Source of the DNA: Arthrobacter sp. StoSoilB22
GTDB lineage: Bacteria; Actinomycetota; Actinomycetes; Actinomycetales; Micrococcaceae
NCBI RefSeq assembly: GCF_019977315.1
Contig: NZ_AP024652.1
Location: 434,001-498,000 of the forward strand
Length of the DNA: 64,000 bases
Direction: 5' to 3'
Both the position numbers and the translations under genes were made by a program. Within the stretch, counting starts at the first letter, position 1, and each line of letters opens with the position of its first letter. Below the pieces are notes generated by a model. The model worked only from the letters and a program-made list of their open reading frames with translations, had not been told where the DNA came from and did not search any database. Of this stretch, positions 8,291 to 18,283 are shown piece after piece.

Positions 8291-9616
8291 ATGATGCGTA
8301 AAAGCACCCAATCACTGATGGCATTGCTGGCCGCCGCCGCTTTGGCGCTTACTGGTTGTTCCGACGGCGGAAGCCAGCCGGCCGCTGCCTTGGACCCAAA
8401 CGCTGAACCCCAGTACACGGGAACGCTCAGCATTCTCACAAAGTTCGGCGGTGACCCGCTTGAGCCGTACTTTGAGGATTTAGCTGCGGAGTACAAGAAG
8501 CTACACCCGGAAGTGTCCTTTGAGCTCATCCAGGAGACGGACCAGAGCATCAAGGACAAGACCAAGACGTTGACTGCCTCCCAGGCCATGCCCGACATCT
8601 ATTTCACATGGGCTGGCAGTTGGGCCAACAACTTCATTGATGGGGGACTCGCAGCAGATCTGACCCCGATCATTGCCCCGGGGACGGAGTGGGGCAATGA
8701 CTTTGGCGAGTCCGCGCTCAAGGCGTTCGCCAAGGACGGCAAGTACTTCGCAGTTCCGCTCTACAACAACGGCAAGTTCATGGGTTACAACCAGCGCATC
8801 TTCAAAGAGCTGGGCCTGACACCGCCGTCCACATTCGATGAACTGATCTCTTCCTGCTCCGTGCTGAAGGGAGCAGGCTACGAGCCGATCTCGTTCGGGA
8901 ACAAGGACGGTTGGCCGGGGCTCCACTACCTGCAGCAACTGTTCGCCTACGAAGTGCCGGCCGATACGCTGCAAGCCGACTTCAGTCCGGCAACGGCCAA
9001 GCTGGAGGACCGGGGCTACCTCAAGGCAATGGACCAGTTCACCCGTTTGGTCAACGAGTGCACCGGCAGCGGCAAGGACTCCAACGGAGTCCTTTACACC
9101 ACGGCGCAGCAGGCCTTGGCTGAGGGTAAATCAGGTATGTATTACCAGGAGATCCTTGAATTCGACTCCACTGCTTCTGCCGACTCAAAACTCAAGCAGG
9201 ACGGGTTGGGCATCTTCAAGCTCCCCGCCGCAGCAGATGCCAAGGGCGATACACAAGCGATCGAAGGTTCCCCTGAGGGCTACATCATCAATGCCCGTTC
9301 CAAGAACGCCGCACTTGCAGCTGATTTCATGAAGTTCGTTACCAACAGCCAGAACGCTGCCAAGCTCTCTGCCCCGCCGTACGGCCAGCCCAGTGCGGTC
9401 AAAGGCGCGGTTTCCACGGAGAACTCTTCCGGACCCGTCATCGAGGGTATCAAGCAGGTGAACGAAGCTTCCGCAGCCATCACATGGCTGGACTCGGTTA
9501 CTGTTCCTGCTGTTGCTGACGCCTGGTTGGCTGGTGGGGAGGCCTTGGTGGCTGGAACGCAAACCCCGGATCAGGTTCTTGCCTCTGTTCGGGCTGCTTC
9601 CAGTGCAGCAAAGTAG
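8291..9616 (+). CDS. Sugar ABC importer, substrate-binding lipoprotein
   Basis: 441 residues of a family 1 extracellular solute-binding protein. Signal peptide with lipobox LTGC near residue 22, then the binding fold (LSILTKFGGDPLEPYFEDLAAEYKK, YFTWAGSWANNFIDGG, FAVPLYNNGKFMGYN). ATG 8291 follows GAAAGAAGAA; a second ATG is adjacent. Being downstream of operator 2 and next to a FrlB/FrlD-like pair, it probably captures a fructosyl-amine or related sugar conjugate. Two permease genes follow in tight array. Confidence 0.9.
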   Translation: MMRKSTQSLMALLAAAALALTGCSDGGSQPAAALDPNAEPQYTGTLSILTKFGGDPLEPYFEDLAAEYKKLHPEVSFELIQETDQSIKDKTKTLTASQAMPDIYFTWAGSWANNFIDGGLAADLTPIIAPGTEWGNDFGESALKAFAKDGKYFAVPLYNNGKFMGYNQRIFKELGLTPPSTFDELISSCSVLKGAGYEPISFGNKDGWPGLHYLQQLFAYEVPADTLQADFSPATAKLEDRGYLKAMDQFTRLVNECTGSGKDSNGVLYTTAQQALAEGKSGMYYQEILEFDSTASADSKLKQDGLGIFKLPAAADAKGDTQAIEGSPEGYIINARSKNAALAADFMKFVTNSQNAAKLSAPPYGQPSAVKGAVSTENSSGPVIEGIKQVNEASAAITWLDSVTVPAVADAWLAGGEALVAGTQTPDQVLASVRAASSAAK

Positions 9617-9627
9617 CCGGCAACGTC

Positions 9628-10599
9628 ATGACTGTTTCCGATACTGCCTGGAAGCCCGCGGCTTCGCCGCCGGCGCCCGTTTCCGCTAAGTCGCCTCGAA
9701 ACCGCACCAACAAGTCAGCCCGGTCGCGTCGCTGGCGCAACTTCGTTTGGGTGTTGCCAGCGGTCCTGCTTCTAGGCGTCTTTGCTTACCTGCCACTGGT
9801 ACAGAATCTGGGCTTCAGTTTCCTCAAGTGGGATATCTACAGTGGCCGCCAGACCTTTGTTGGCGCTGACAACTACGTCCGCATGCTTAACGACCCCATC
9901 TTCTGGAAGTCACTCCTTAACAACACCCTTTACGCCATCATCTCCATTGCTTTCCAAGTGTTCGGGGCGATCATCCTTGCAGCGATGATCGAGGGACTAC
10001 GAAGCCAGCGGTGGCGGGGAATCCTTCGAGCCGTCTATTTCGTACCCTCTGCTATCTCACTGACGGTGGCAGGCCTCTTGTTCTACTTCATCTACGAACC
10101 AGAGATGGGCATCCTTAACGCGGCGCTGGATGTCCTTGGCCTGGGGAACTTCACTCAGGCATGGCTGGGACAGGAGAACACGGCCATCTTTGCCATCATC
10201 GCCATGAGCCAATGGCAAGGCTTCGGGTATTGCACGCTTCTGTTCTCCGTGGCACTGCAGCGGATCCCTTCCGAACTGTATGAAGCAGCGTCCATCGACG
10301 GCGTCGGTCCCCTCCAGCGGTTCTTCTCAATTTCCCTGCCACTCGTCAGGGAAATGACCGGGCTGATGATGATCGTCACCGTATCCGGGGCCTTTCAAGT
10401 GTTCAACGAAGTCATGGTGATGACCAGTGGAGGCCCCAACAATTCAAGCCAGGTCCTTGGCACGTGGCTCTACAGAAGCGGATTCGTCCGCAATGACTTT
10501 GGCTACGCGGCCGCCGTCGCCACTGCTGTCTTCATCATCACGTTGGTCCTGGCCGTCATACAGCTTCGTATCTCCAAGAAAAGGAGGGTCCAATGGTGA
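9628..10599 (+). CDS. Sugar ABC importer, permease (MalF type)
   Basis: 323 residues, six transmembrane segments and the cytoplasmic EAA loop (YEAASIDGVGPLQRFFSISLP) that contacts the ATPase. A 40-residue Pro/Arg-rich cytoplasmic leader precedes the first helix. It starts 12 bases after the binding protein and overlaps the next permease by 7 bases. Confidence 0.92.
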   Translation: MTVSDTAWKPAASPPAPVSAKSPRNRTNKSARSRRWRNFVWVLPAVLLLGVFAYLPLVQNLGFSFLKWDIYSGRQTFVGADNYVRMLNDPIFWKSLLNNTLYAIISIAFQVFGAIILAAMIEGLRSQRWRGILRAVYFVPSAISLTVAGLLFYFIYEPEMGILNAALDVLGLGNFTQAWLGQENTAIFAIIAMSQWQGFGYCTLLFSVALQRIPSELYEAASIDGVGPLQRFFSISLPLVREMTGLMMIVTVSGAFQVFNEVMVMTSGGPNNSSQVLGTWLYRSGFVRNDFGYAAAVATAVFIITLVLAVIQLRISKKRRVQW

Positions 10600-11429
10600 C
10601 GCGCTCAGCTGTGCTGCTGGTGCTCGGTAGGGTCCTCGTCAAAGCGTTCCTCATTGCACTCGCCGTCGTGGTTGTTTATCCGTTGGTCTGGATGCTGCTC
10701 AACGGCGTGAAGTCCAACTCCGAACTGTTCTCCAATCCCTTCGCCCTGCCGGTCGCGTGGAAATGGGACAACTACGTCACCGCATGGAACCGAGGGGTGG
10801 GCGACTATCTCACTACAAGCGTCTTGGTCACTGTTGCTTCCACCATTGCCACGGTATTTATCAGCGCTTGGGCTGCCTATGGACTGACCCGGGTAAATAT
10901 CCCGTTCAACAGGGTGGTGCTGATTCTCATCCTTGGCGGCCTGATGCTCGCTCCCACAGTGGCACTGATCCCGCTGGTCAAGATGTTCCAGAGCTTGGGA
11001 CTGTACAACAATCTCTGGGCGCTTCTGATTCTGTACACAGCCTTCCGTGTTCCCTTCACGACGTTCCTCATCCGGGCCTACATGATGGATCTGCCCGCAG
11101 AGGTGGATGAAGCCGCCTCAGTGGATGGGGCCTCAAAGGCACGCGCGTTTTGGCAAGTCATCTTGCCCATGTGCAAGCCGATCTTGGTTTCGACGGTTCT
11201 CCTGAACATCCTGTTTACCTGGAACGAATACCTATTCGCCATGGTGTTCACCAGCGGGGGAGCGCTACAAACCCTTCCCGTGGGGCTCACCAATCTGATG
11301 TCCAAGCACGGCACGGACTACCCCGTGGTTTTCGCAGGTATGGCCATTGCGGCAATTCCGGTGATCGTGCTGTTCTTCGCGGGGCAGAGGTATTTCATCC
11401 GTGGTCTCGCGGATGGAGTGGGCAAGTAG
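10593..11429 (+). CDS. Sugar ABC importer, permease (MalG type)
   Basis: 278 residues, six transmembrane helices, EAA loop VDEAASVDGASKARAFWQVILP. AAGGAGG lies just before ATG 10593 inside the preceding gene. No ATP-binding subunit is encoded in the locus, so a shared MsiK-like ATPase elsewhere in the genome is expected. The next gene is convergent only 17 bases away. Confidence 0.92.
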   Translation: MVTRSAVLLVLGRVLVKAFLIALAVVVVYPLVWMLLNGVKSNSELFSNPFALPVAWKWDNYVTAWNRGVGDYLTTSVLVTVASTIATVFISAWAAYGLTRVNIPFNRVVLILILGGLMLAPTVALIPLVKMFQSLGLYNNLWALLILYTAFRVPFTTFLIRAYMMDLPAEVDEAASVDGASKARAFWQVILPMCKPILVSTVLLNILFTWNEYLFAMVFTSGGALQTLPVGLTNLMSKHGTDYPVVFAGMAIAAIPVIVLFFAGQRYFIRGLADGVGK

Positions 11430-11446
11430 ACGTGTGCGTACTGGGC

Positions 11447-13088
<1,642 letters not shown>

Positions 13089-13331
13089 GGTGCGGCTCCC
13101 CAGCAGCTGTTTCGGTGATCTGTGCGTCAGTCTAGGTGGGTCAAACATTGGCAACCCAGCCGGAAATTCTCGCTTGTGGATAACTTTCCTATGATCGCCG
13201 CAAAGGTCACCGGCGCATTCTTGCGTCGCTGGCATGGCAGGCGCGCGCAGCAGAAGTGTCCTCGAATGCAGACTTAGGCGTGAATCCCAGCGTGAACCCG
13301 AGTGCATCCACGGGAGCAGGAATTGTCGCAA

Positions 13332-13487
13332 ATGGAGGGCAAAATGCCCGGAGAACTGAAGCCAGCCTCCGAGGAACTTCGTGCTTTCAGGGAGTCCGCC
13401 GGCTCGGACTTCAGGAAGTACGGTGACGGGCAGTTTGAGGAACTTATGAAGCCCGTCCAGGACAGGATCGATAAGAACTGCACGTAG
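13332..13487 (+). CDS. Possible small protein or C-terminal gene remnant
   Basis: 51 residues, hydrophilic and mixed-charge (SEELRAFRESAGSDF, QFEELMKPVQDRIDKNC). The third codon positions are mostly G or C (roughly three in four by my count), which is what real genes here show. There is no convincing ribosome-binding site and the frame runs open upstream to a GTG at 13302. It could be the end of a decayed secreted protein, since the Cys-containing tail looks like a domain terminus. A hairpin follows 25 bases later. Confidence 0.35.
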   Translation: MEGKMPGELKPASEELRAFRESAGSDFRKYGDGQFEELMKPVQDRIDKNCT

Positions 13488-13511
13488 CGGGAGCCGGGCG
13501 CGTTCCCTTCC

Positions 13512-13539
13512 CTCCGACGCTTCTCCCAAAGCGTCGGAG
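13512..13539. terminator. Hairpin, possible terminator
   Basis: Perfect 11-base arms CTCCGACGCTT / AAGCGTCGGAG around a CTCCCA loop. There is no T-run on either side, so it is a factor-dependent terminator or a transcript-end stabiliser at best. Confidence 0.5.
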
Positions 13540-13579
13540 CTAGACGCTAGGGTGGTAATCAAGAGAAGGGGAGTGCTCC

Positions 13580-14026
13580 ATGGAAGACCAGAATGTGCAG
13601 CTTGATCCCGTGCCCGGGGGCGAAATCCCTGGCACCGGACGCACCATCATCTCCGAGGCCGCCGTCGCCAAAGTTGCGGGTATCGCTGCCCGCACAGTGC
13701 CTGGCGTCTACTCCTTGGGCTCCGCTCCGTCCCGAGCGCTGGGCGCTATTCGCGACGCCGTCGGCAGCTCGGACCATGCAGCAGGGGTTCGCGCCGAGGT
13801 GGGGGAAACCCAAGTGGCGGTGGACATCACCTTGGTTGCGCTCTACGGTCATCCCCTGCACGGCGTCGCCAACCAAGTCCGCGCCGCTGTATACCGCGCC
13901 GTGGAGGAATTGGTTGGTCTTCAAGTGATTGAGGTCAATATCGAAATCACTGATGTTTTCATTGCACCGCCGGCGAAACCCGCCGGAAGCAAGGCAGTGG
14001 TAGTGGAAAGGGAGGCACTCCAATGA
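13580..14026 (+). CDS. Asp23/Gls24 family envelope-stress protein
   Basis: 148 residues. The Asp23 fold is evident: RTIISEAAVAKVAGIAARTVPGV, a hydrophobic strand TQVAVDITLVALYG, and IEVNIEITDVFI. In Gram-positives Asp23 is tethered under the membrane by AmaP and answers cell-wall stress. GGGGAG lies six bases before ATG 13580. First gene of a five-gene operon in which every junction overlaps. Confidence 0.88.
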   Translation: MEDQNVQLDPVPGGEIPGTGRTIISEAAVAKVAGIAARTVPGVYSLGSAPSRALGAIRDAVGSSDHAAGVRAEVGETQVAVDITLVALYGHPLHGVANQVRAAVYRAVEELVGLQVIEVNIEITDVFIAPPAKPAGSKAVVVEREALQ

Positions 14027-14214
14027 GCATGACCGTGGTGGGAATTGGTATCGGCGCTTTCGTGGCTTTCATGTCCTTCTCGTTCGGGCTATGGGGTTTC
14101 CTGATCTCCCTGCTTTTCATGGGCATAGGCGCCCTGCTCGGCCGCGCGGCTGAGGGCAAACTGGATCTTCGCAGTGTGCTGGACGCCATTACGGGCCGGC
14201 GCTCTTCGTCATGA
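14023..14214 (+). CDS. DUF2273-like small membrane protein
   Basis: 63 residues: two hydrophobic segments (VVGIGIGAFVAFMSFSFGLW and GFLISLLFMGIGALLG) and a short charged tail. Small two-helix proteins of this type occur in Asp23 operons. It overlaps both neighbours by four bases. Confidence 0.8.
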   Translation: MSMTVVGIGIGAFVAFMSFSFGLWGFLISLLFMGIGALLGRAAEGKLDLRSVLDAITGRRSSS

Positions 14215-14591
14215 GCGTGGCTGAGGCTGTGGAGAACACCACCAGCCTGGCCGGCCATAACCGGATCAGTACCCAGGCATTGACATCGTTGGCTCGGGCC
14301 GCTGCAGCGCAGGCGCTCGGCGTTGACGCCAGCCACATCCGCGCTGATTGGGCGGACGACGACGGCCTGTTGGCTTTGTCCATCGTGGCACCTATCAGCG
14401 TCCCGGCTTTGACAGAGGTGTTGCGTGATCCGCAGCGGGTCCAAGGCTTTGGAGGCTCCATCTGGGACCGCGCCGTGGCAGCCAAGGCGTTCGTTCTTGA
14501 AACCGTGACCCAGCTCAGCGGATCCCAACTGAGCAGGGTGGATATCAGAATCAGCGGAGCTCACGTCACTGAGGGAGGCCGCGTCCAGTGA
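14211..14591 (+). CDS. Asp23-like divergent protein
   Basis: 126 residues with an Asp23-like alternation of an N-terminal helix (ISTQALTSLARAAAAQALGV) and strands ending in LSRVDIRISGAHV. It lacks clear membrane segments. It is probably a divergent Asp23 homologue that joins the same membrane-associated assembly; the assignment rests on size, pattern and operon position. Confidence 0.65.
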   Translation: MSVAEAVENTTSLAGHNRISTQALTSLARAAAAQALGVDASHIRADWADDDGLLALSIVAPISVPALTEVLRDPQRVQGFGGSIWDRAVAAKAFVLETVTQLSGSQLSRVDIRISGAHVTEGGRVQ

Positions 14592-15235
14592 CCCAGGATC
14601 AGGAAACACAGCCAGTGAACGCAGCGGATCCGAACAGGGGAGCAAGCCCGGTGGCCGGGGAAGACCCGAGCATGAGCCGTATCCTGCGCCGTGAGACGCA
14701 TTCGTCCCGCGCGGGAGCGTCCGTGATCGCGGCCGTTCTGGTGATCGTGCTCTGCGGTTACGCTTTGCTCGAATCAGGAGTTCGCGCCATAGGGCAGCCG
14801 CCATGGCTTATCGATCCCACCACGGCCGCGGAGCGCATTATCGCCCTCCCGGAAGGCATCTCACCGCTGCTGCTTGGGGCCAGTGGTGTGGTAATCGCCA
14901 TGGTGGGGCTGTTCTTCCTGCTGCACGCCGTCCTGCCGGGCAGGCGCGCCCGCCACTTGCTCAGGGACCCGCGCACCGCCGTCGTGGTTGATGACGAGGT
15001 CCTGGCCTCGGCACTGGCACGTCGGGCACGAACTGCCGCGAACGTCACCCAGGAACAGGTCATGGTGGTGGTCTCACGGCAACTGGTGGTGGTGAACGTG
15101 CGGCCAACGTCCGGCAGCCGTGTCAGCGAAGAAGCAGTATTAACTGCCGTCCAGGCCGAACTTGAGGAAATGTCGCCGGTGCCTATGCCAGCTGTCAGGG
15201 TAAATCTGGCGTCCTCGGGGGTGATCGGAGCGTGA
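14588..15235 (+). CDS. DUF6286-like membrane protein
   Basis: 215 residues. A polar N-terminus, a transmembrane helix around VIAAVLVIVLCGYALLESGV and a second around LLLGASGVVIAMVGLFFLLHAVLPG, then an AmaP-like cytoplasmic domain with VLASALARRARTAANVTQEQVMV. The start taken is the GTG at 14588 overlapping the previous stop; an ATG at 14672 is a weaker alternative. It is part of the Asp23 operon and likely anchors Asp23 proteins. Confidence 0.72.
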   Translation: MTQDQETQPVNAADPNRGASPVAGEDPSMSRILRRETHSSRAGASVIAAVLVIVLCGYALLESGVRAIGQPPWLIDPTTAAERIIALPEGISPLLLGASGVVIAMVGLFFLLHAVLPGRRARHLLRDPRTAVVVDDEVLASALARRARTAANVTQEQVMVVVSRQLVVVNVRPTSGSRVSEEAVLTAVQAELEEMSPVPMPAVRVNLASSGVIGA

Positions 15236-15843
15236 ACGGAACACCGCGGACCCTTAACCGCATACTTCTTTTCATCATTGGTGTGAAGCTGCTGGCCATC
15301 GGGCTGCTTCTCGTGCTGTTGGCCACCGTGCCTGCAGTGGCCACATGGTGGCACGGTTGGTCTGCTTCAGTATGGGCGGGCGCTGAGAATGCCTTCAGGC
15401 AGACTCACCTCCCCGGACGTGAAGAGAGCTGGCTGTGGATTGTGGCCGGCGTCGTCCTGGTGGCCATCATCATTGGGATGATCGCCTGGGTTTCCCAGCA
15501 AGGAAAAGGCCGCGCCAACCTTCTGGTGGCGAGCGGCGATGACAGCGCGGTTGACGGCGAAGTCCGGATCGGTGGTGGCGTGGCCGAGCAGGCGCTCAGG
15601 TCCGCCCTGGCTGAAAGGACGGACCTCGCCGGCGCCTCCGTTGCCACACTCGAAGTGAAGGGCCAGCCCGGACTGCGCATCCGCATCCAACCACGGCAGG
15701 GTGTGGCGCCGCATATCCTGGCTGCGGAAGTGTCTCAGCTGGTTGAAGCGTTGGACCTGGTCATCGGTCAGAAGACCCCCGTCCTGGTGCACATGGTTTC
15801 CGGTGCCCGGGCAAGGTTTACCAAGGCCGAGAGGGTCCGCTGA
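15232..15843 (+). CDS. amaP: Alkaline-shock membrane anchor AmaP-like protein
   Basis: 203 residues. Helix one LLFIIGVKLLAIGLLLVLLATVPA, helix two LWIVAGVVLVAIIIGMIAWVS, then a soluble domain similar to that of the preceding gene (VAEQALRSALAERTDL, VLVHMVSGARARF). The order Asp23, small membrane protein, Asp23-like, anchor, anchor is the actinobacterial version of the Asp23-AmaP system. GTG start at 15232 overlaps the previous stop. Confidence 0.75.
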   Translation: MNGTPRTLNRILLFIIGVKLLAIGLLLVLLATVPAVATWWHGWSASVWAGAENAFRQTHLPGREESWLWIVAGVVLVAIIIGMIAWVSQQGKGRANLLVASGDDSAVDGEVRIGGGVAEQALRSALAERTDLAGASVATLEVKGQPGLRIRIQPRQGVAPHILAAEVSQLVEALDLVIGQKTPVLVHMVSGARARFTKAERVR

Positions 15844-15884
15844 GAAACACACCCTCAAAAAATCGAGTGCATCCGCATCCATAA

Positions 15885-15912
15885 CCATCCTCATGTCGGT
15901 AGTAGGGGTATC
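15885..15912 (+). promoter_or_regulatory. Weak ECF-type promoter candidate before the DUF4397 gene
   Basis: AACCATCC (CCATCC at 15885-15890) has the same -35-like hexamer as the fasciclin promoter at 35264, but the -10 side reads GGTATC after 16 bases instead of CGAATA. Weak; listed because the gene belongs to the cluster encoding the sigma factor. Confidence 0.3.
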
Positions 15913-15952
15913 AGCAAAAACCCCGCACGTCGGGCCGATCGAGGAGAAGGAC

Positions 15953-16819
15953 ATGCGCAGCAGAATACTTACGGCAGGAGCAGGAGCCAGTGCCGCGGCA
16001 CTGGCAGCAGCAATCGTTTTGGCTGTCCCCGCGCAAGCGGCGGAGGGCGACGCACATTTGTCTGTACTTCACGGTGTGCCTGGGTTGACCGTTGACGTTT
16101 GGGTCAACGGAGCACGAACCTTGGACGACTTCACTCCAGGCACACTGGCCGGCCCGTTGGCACTTCCGCCGGGAGCGTACGATCTCGCAATTACTGCCTC
16201 GGACGCCGCCGATGCCTCTGCCCCTGTTATTGGGCCCGTGACGGTGACTTTGGCTGCAAACGGCAACTACACCGCCGTCGCCAACCTCGATGCGGCAGGA
16301 AAGCCAACAGCGAACTTCTTCACGAACGACGTCTCGCGCATCGATGCAGGCAAAGGCAAGCTGACCGTCCGACACACTGCAGCGGCACCTGCTGTGGATG
16401 TGCTGGCCGGCGGCACGGCCGTTGTGAGCAATCTGGCCAACCCTAACGAGCAAACACTCACACTGGACCCCGGTACGGTCTCAGCCGCAGTGGCTGCAGC
16501 GGGCACCACGGCACCTGTCATTGGCCCTGCGGATGTGACAGTGACCGAAGGAACGCACACCATCGTCTACGCGTGGGGAAGTCTCACCGACAAGAATCTT
16601 CAATTGGCGGTGCAGACCATTGACGGACTGCATTCGGCACCAGGATCGGTACCCGGCGCACTGGACGGCTCATCGGGCGCTTTGTCTCCAGGTGCCTCGG
16701 CAGGTGATGTCTCCACAGAACAGCTGATGCTGGGCGGTGGCCTCGCTGCGGCAACGCTGCTGCTGATCGCTCTGGGGATTCGTAGGGCTCGTGCTGTCAC
16801 CTCCGGGATCAAGTCCTAA
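15953..16819 (+). CDS. Surface protein with two DUF4397 repeats and C-terminal membrane anchor
   Basis: 288 residues. Signal peptide ending in VPAQAAE, then two DUF4397 units beginning HLSVLHGVPGLTVDVWVNG and GKLTVRHTAAAPAVDVLAGG. Each repeats the phrase APVIGP-V-VT, showing internal duplication. A Gly/Ser-rich stretch, a hydrophobic helix LGGGLAAATLLLIALGI and the basic end RRARAVTSGIKS follow: the topology of a sortase substrate, but with no LPxTG. The start is ATG 15953 after GGAGAAGG. The class F sortase gene follows, so this is its likely client or partner. Confidence 0.85.
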   Translation: MRSRILTAGAGASAAALAAAIVLAVPAQAAEGDAHLSVLHGVPGLTVDVWVNGARTLDDFTPGTLAGPLALPPGAYDLAITASDAADASAPVIGPVTVTLAANGNYTAVANLDAAGKPTANFFTNDVSRIDAGKGKLTVRHTAAAPAVDVLAGGTAVVSNLANPNEQTLTLDPGTVSAAVAAAGTTAPVIGPADVTVTEGTHTIVYAWGSLTDKNLQLAVQTIDGLHSAPGSVPGALDGSSGALSPGASAGDVSTEQLMLGGGLAAATLLLIALGIRRARAVTSGIKS

Positions 16820-16923
16820 GTCCTTGGAACACGTCCTGGCCGTCCGCAGCGATGGCCAGGGCGTGCCCCGCATCAACAACGGCAGCCGCAGCATCTAGCC
16901 GGAGACCCCCAGGAAAACGCGTG

Positions 16924-17652
16924 ATGACATCAAGTGAGCCACACCAAAGTCGCCCTATGCGCCTCCAAAGCGGTACAGGCCGCCGTCGCAGTGCGCACCA
17001 ATGGATGGGAGCGCTGGCCGCCGTAGCTGTGCTCTTTCTGACGGCCTGCGGGACCCCGACGCCGTCCACGGCACCGAGTGCCTCCAGTGAGGCAAACGAC
17101 TCGATCCCCAGCGTGCAGCAGACTCAACCGTCGATGCCTCCCGCCGAGCCTTCTGCGCCACCTGTCGAAGTCAAGCTGCGGGGCACAACTCCAACGCAGC
17201 CCGCGGCGACTCCCCCTCCTGTGTCACTCCAAGTGGCTGGTACGTCCATTGATATGGGCGTAGTACCCGTGGGGGTCGCGCCCGGTGGTGCTATGGAGAT
17301 ACCGGAAACCTTCTATGAGGCAGGCTGGTATCGGTTCGGGCCAGCGCCCGGAGCCGCGGAAGGCTCGGCTGTGCTTGCCGGACACATCGACACCACCTCC
17401 GACCAAGCACCGTTCTCCCAGTTGAAATCCTTGCCGGCCGGAACCTTGATCACCGTAGGACGGGAGGGTGCTCCCGCACTCAACTATCGGGTTGTTTCCG
17501 TCACGTTGATGGCCAAGGACGCCTTCGACGGCGAATCTTTGTTCCGTCGCACGGGTCCGCACGAACTCAAGGTTGTCACGTGCGGGGGCAGGTGGCTGGA
17601 CGAACGAATGGACTACAGCGACAATGTCATTGTCACCGCGGTCCTTGAATAA
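16924..17652 (+). CDS. Class F sortase
   Basis: 242 residues. A membrane-anchoring N-terminus (WMGALAAVAVLFLTACG), a Pro/Ser/Thr-rich spacer, then the sortase barrel from about residue 105. Catalytic residues are visible: His in LAGHID, Cys in VVTCGG, Arg in DERMDYSDN. Sortases cut a sorting signal and attach the protein to the cell surface. ATG 16924 was chosen because AGGAAAA lies before it; a longer frame goes to 16852. The TACG in the anchor could also act as a lipobox. Confidence 0.9.
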   Translation: MTSSEPHQSRPMRLQSGTGRRRSAHQWMGALAAVAVLFLTACGTPTPSTAPSASSEANDSIPSVQQTQPSMPPAEPSAPPVEVKLRGTTPTQPAATPPPVSLQVAGTSIDMGVVPVGVAPGGAMEIPETFYEAGWYRFGPAPGAAEGSAVLAGHIDTTSDQAPFSQLKSLPAGTLITVGREGAPALNYRVVSVTLMAKDAFDGESLFRRTGPHELKVVTCGGRWLDERMDYSDNVIVTAVLE

Positions 17653-17704
17653 GTACCCCAACCCGGCCGTGGTCCTCGTCGCTGACGCCGGGAAGGAGTC
17701 TCCT

Positions 17705-18283
17705 TTGGTATCCCCAAACGAGGTTTCATCCGCGTGGGACGATGCTTTGACCACTTCATTTATGGCGGGGGATGAGTCCGCACTTGTGGCCGCTTACAGG
17801 GAGTTCGCCCCGCTGGTGCACACGCTCGCCTTGAGGTCTTTGAGAGACCGTTCGGCAGCCGACGACGTCACGCAAGAGGTCTTCATTAGGGTCTGGCGAC
17901 ACCGCGACACCTTCCACCCGGAGGTCTCGCGACTGCCGGCCTGGATAGTGGGCATTGCACGCCACGCCATTGCGGACGCCCATTCTGCCTCTAACCGGGA
18001 AGTTCGCAGAATCCTTGCCGTCGCCCAGGTCCAGGACACTGGCGGGGCATCTCCAACAGGGGAAGCGGTTGAGGTAGTGGCCGACAGGCTGCTTCTGGAC
18101 GGAGAACTGGACCGGCTTGGTGAACCGCAGGGCGCCATCATGAAATTAGCGTTCTACGAGGACCTGACGCATGAGCAGATTTCCCGCAGGCTTGAACTAC
18201 CCCTTGGTACCGTCAAGAGCCACATTCGACGCAGCTTGATCCACCTAAGAAGCAGACTGGAGGTTGACCGTGCCGCACATTGA
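17705..18283 (+). CDS. ECF sigma factor (SigK-like)
   Basis: 192 residues. Region 2 (REFAPLVHTLALRSL, DDVTQEVFIRVWRH) and region 4 with its helix-turn-helix (LTHEQISRRLELPLGTVKSHIRRSLIHLRSRL). The best start is TTG 17705, six bases after AAGGAG; the open frame continues upstream inside the sortase gene. It overlaps the downstream anti-sigma gene, whose C-terminal domain resembles RskA, so this is probably a SigK-type (ECF19-like) factor held at the membrane until released by signalled proteolysis. See the promoter at 35264. Confidence 0.85.
   Translation: MVSPNEVSSAWDDALTTSFMAGDESALVAAYREFAPLVHTLALRSLRDRSAADDVTQEVFIRVWRHRDTFHPEVSRLPAWIVGIARHAIADAHSASNREVRRILAVAQVQDTGGASPTGEAVEVVADRLLLDGELDRLGEPQGAIMKLAFYEDLTHEQISRRLELPLGTVKSHIRRSLIHLRSRLEVDRAAH

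Larger units (their letters stand above)
13089..13579. other. 491-base gap with one weak ORF and a hairpin
   Basis: Holds a possible 51-codon gene at 13332-13487 and a perfect hairpin at 13512-13539. The stretch from 13089 to about 13300 shows nothing recognisable beyond presumed promoter DNA for the DUF6318 gene. Confidence 0.5.

Noticed and set aside
13274..13483. 69-codon open frame on the minus strand over the small-ORF region
   Set aside because: Less gene-like than the plus-strand frame; no start signal.
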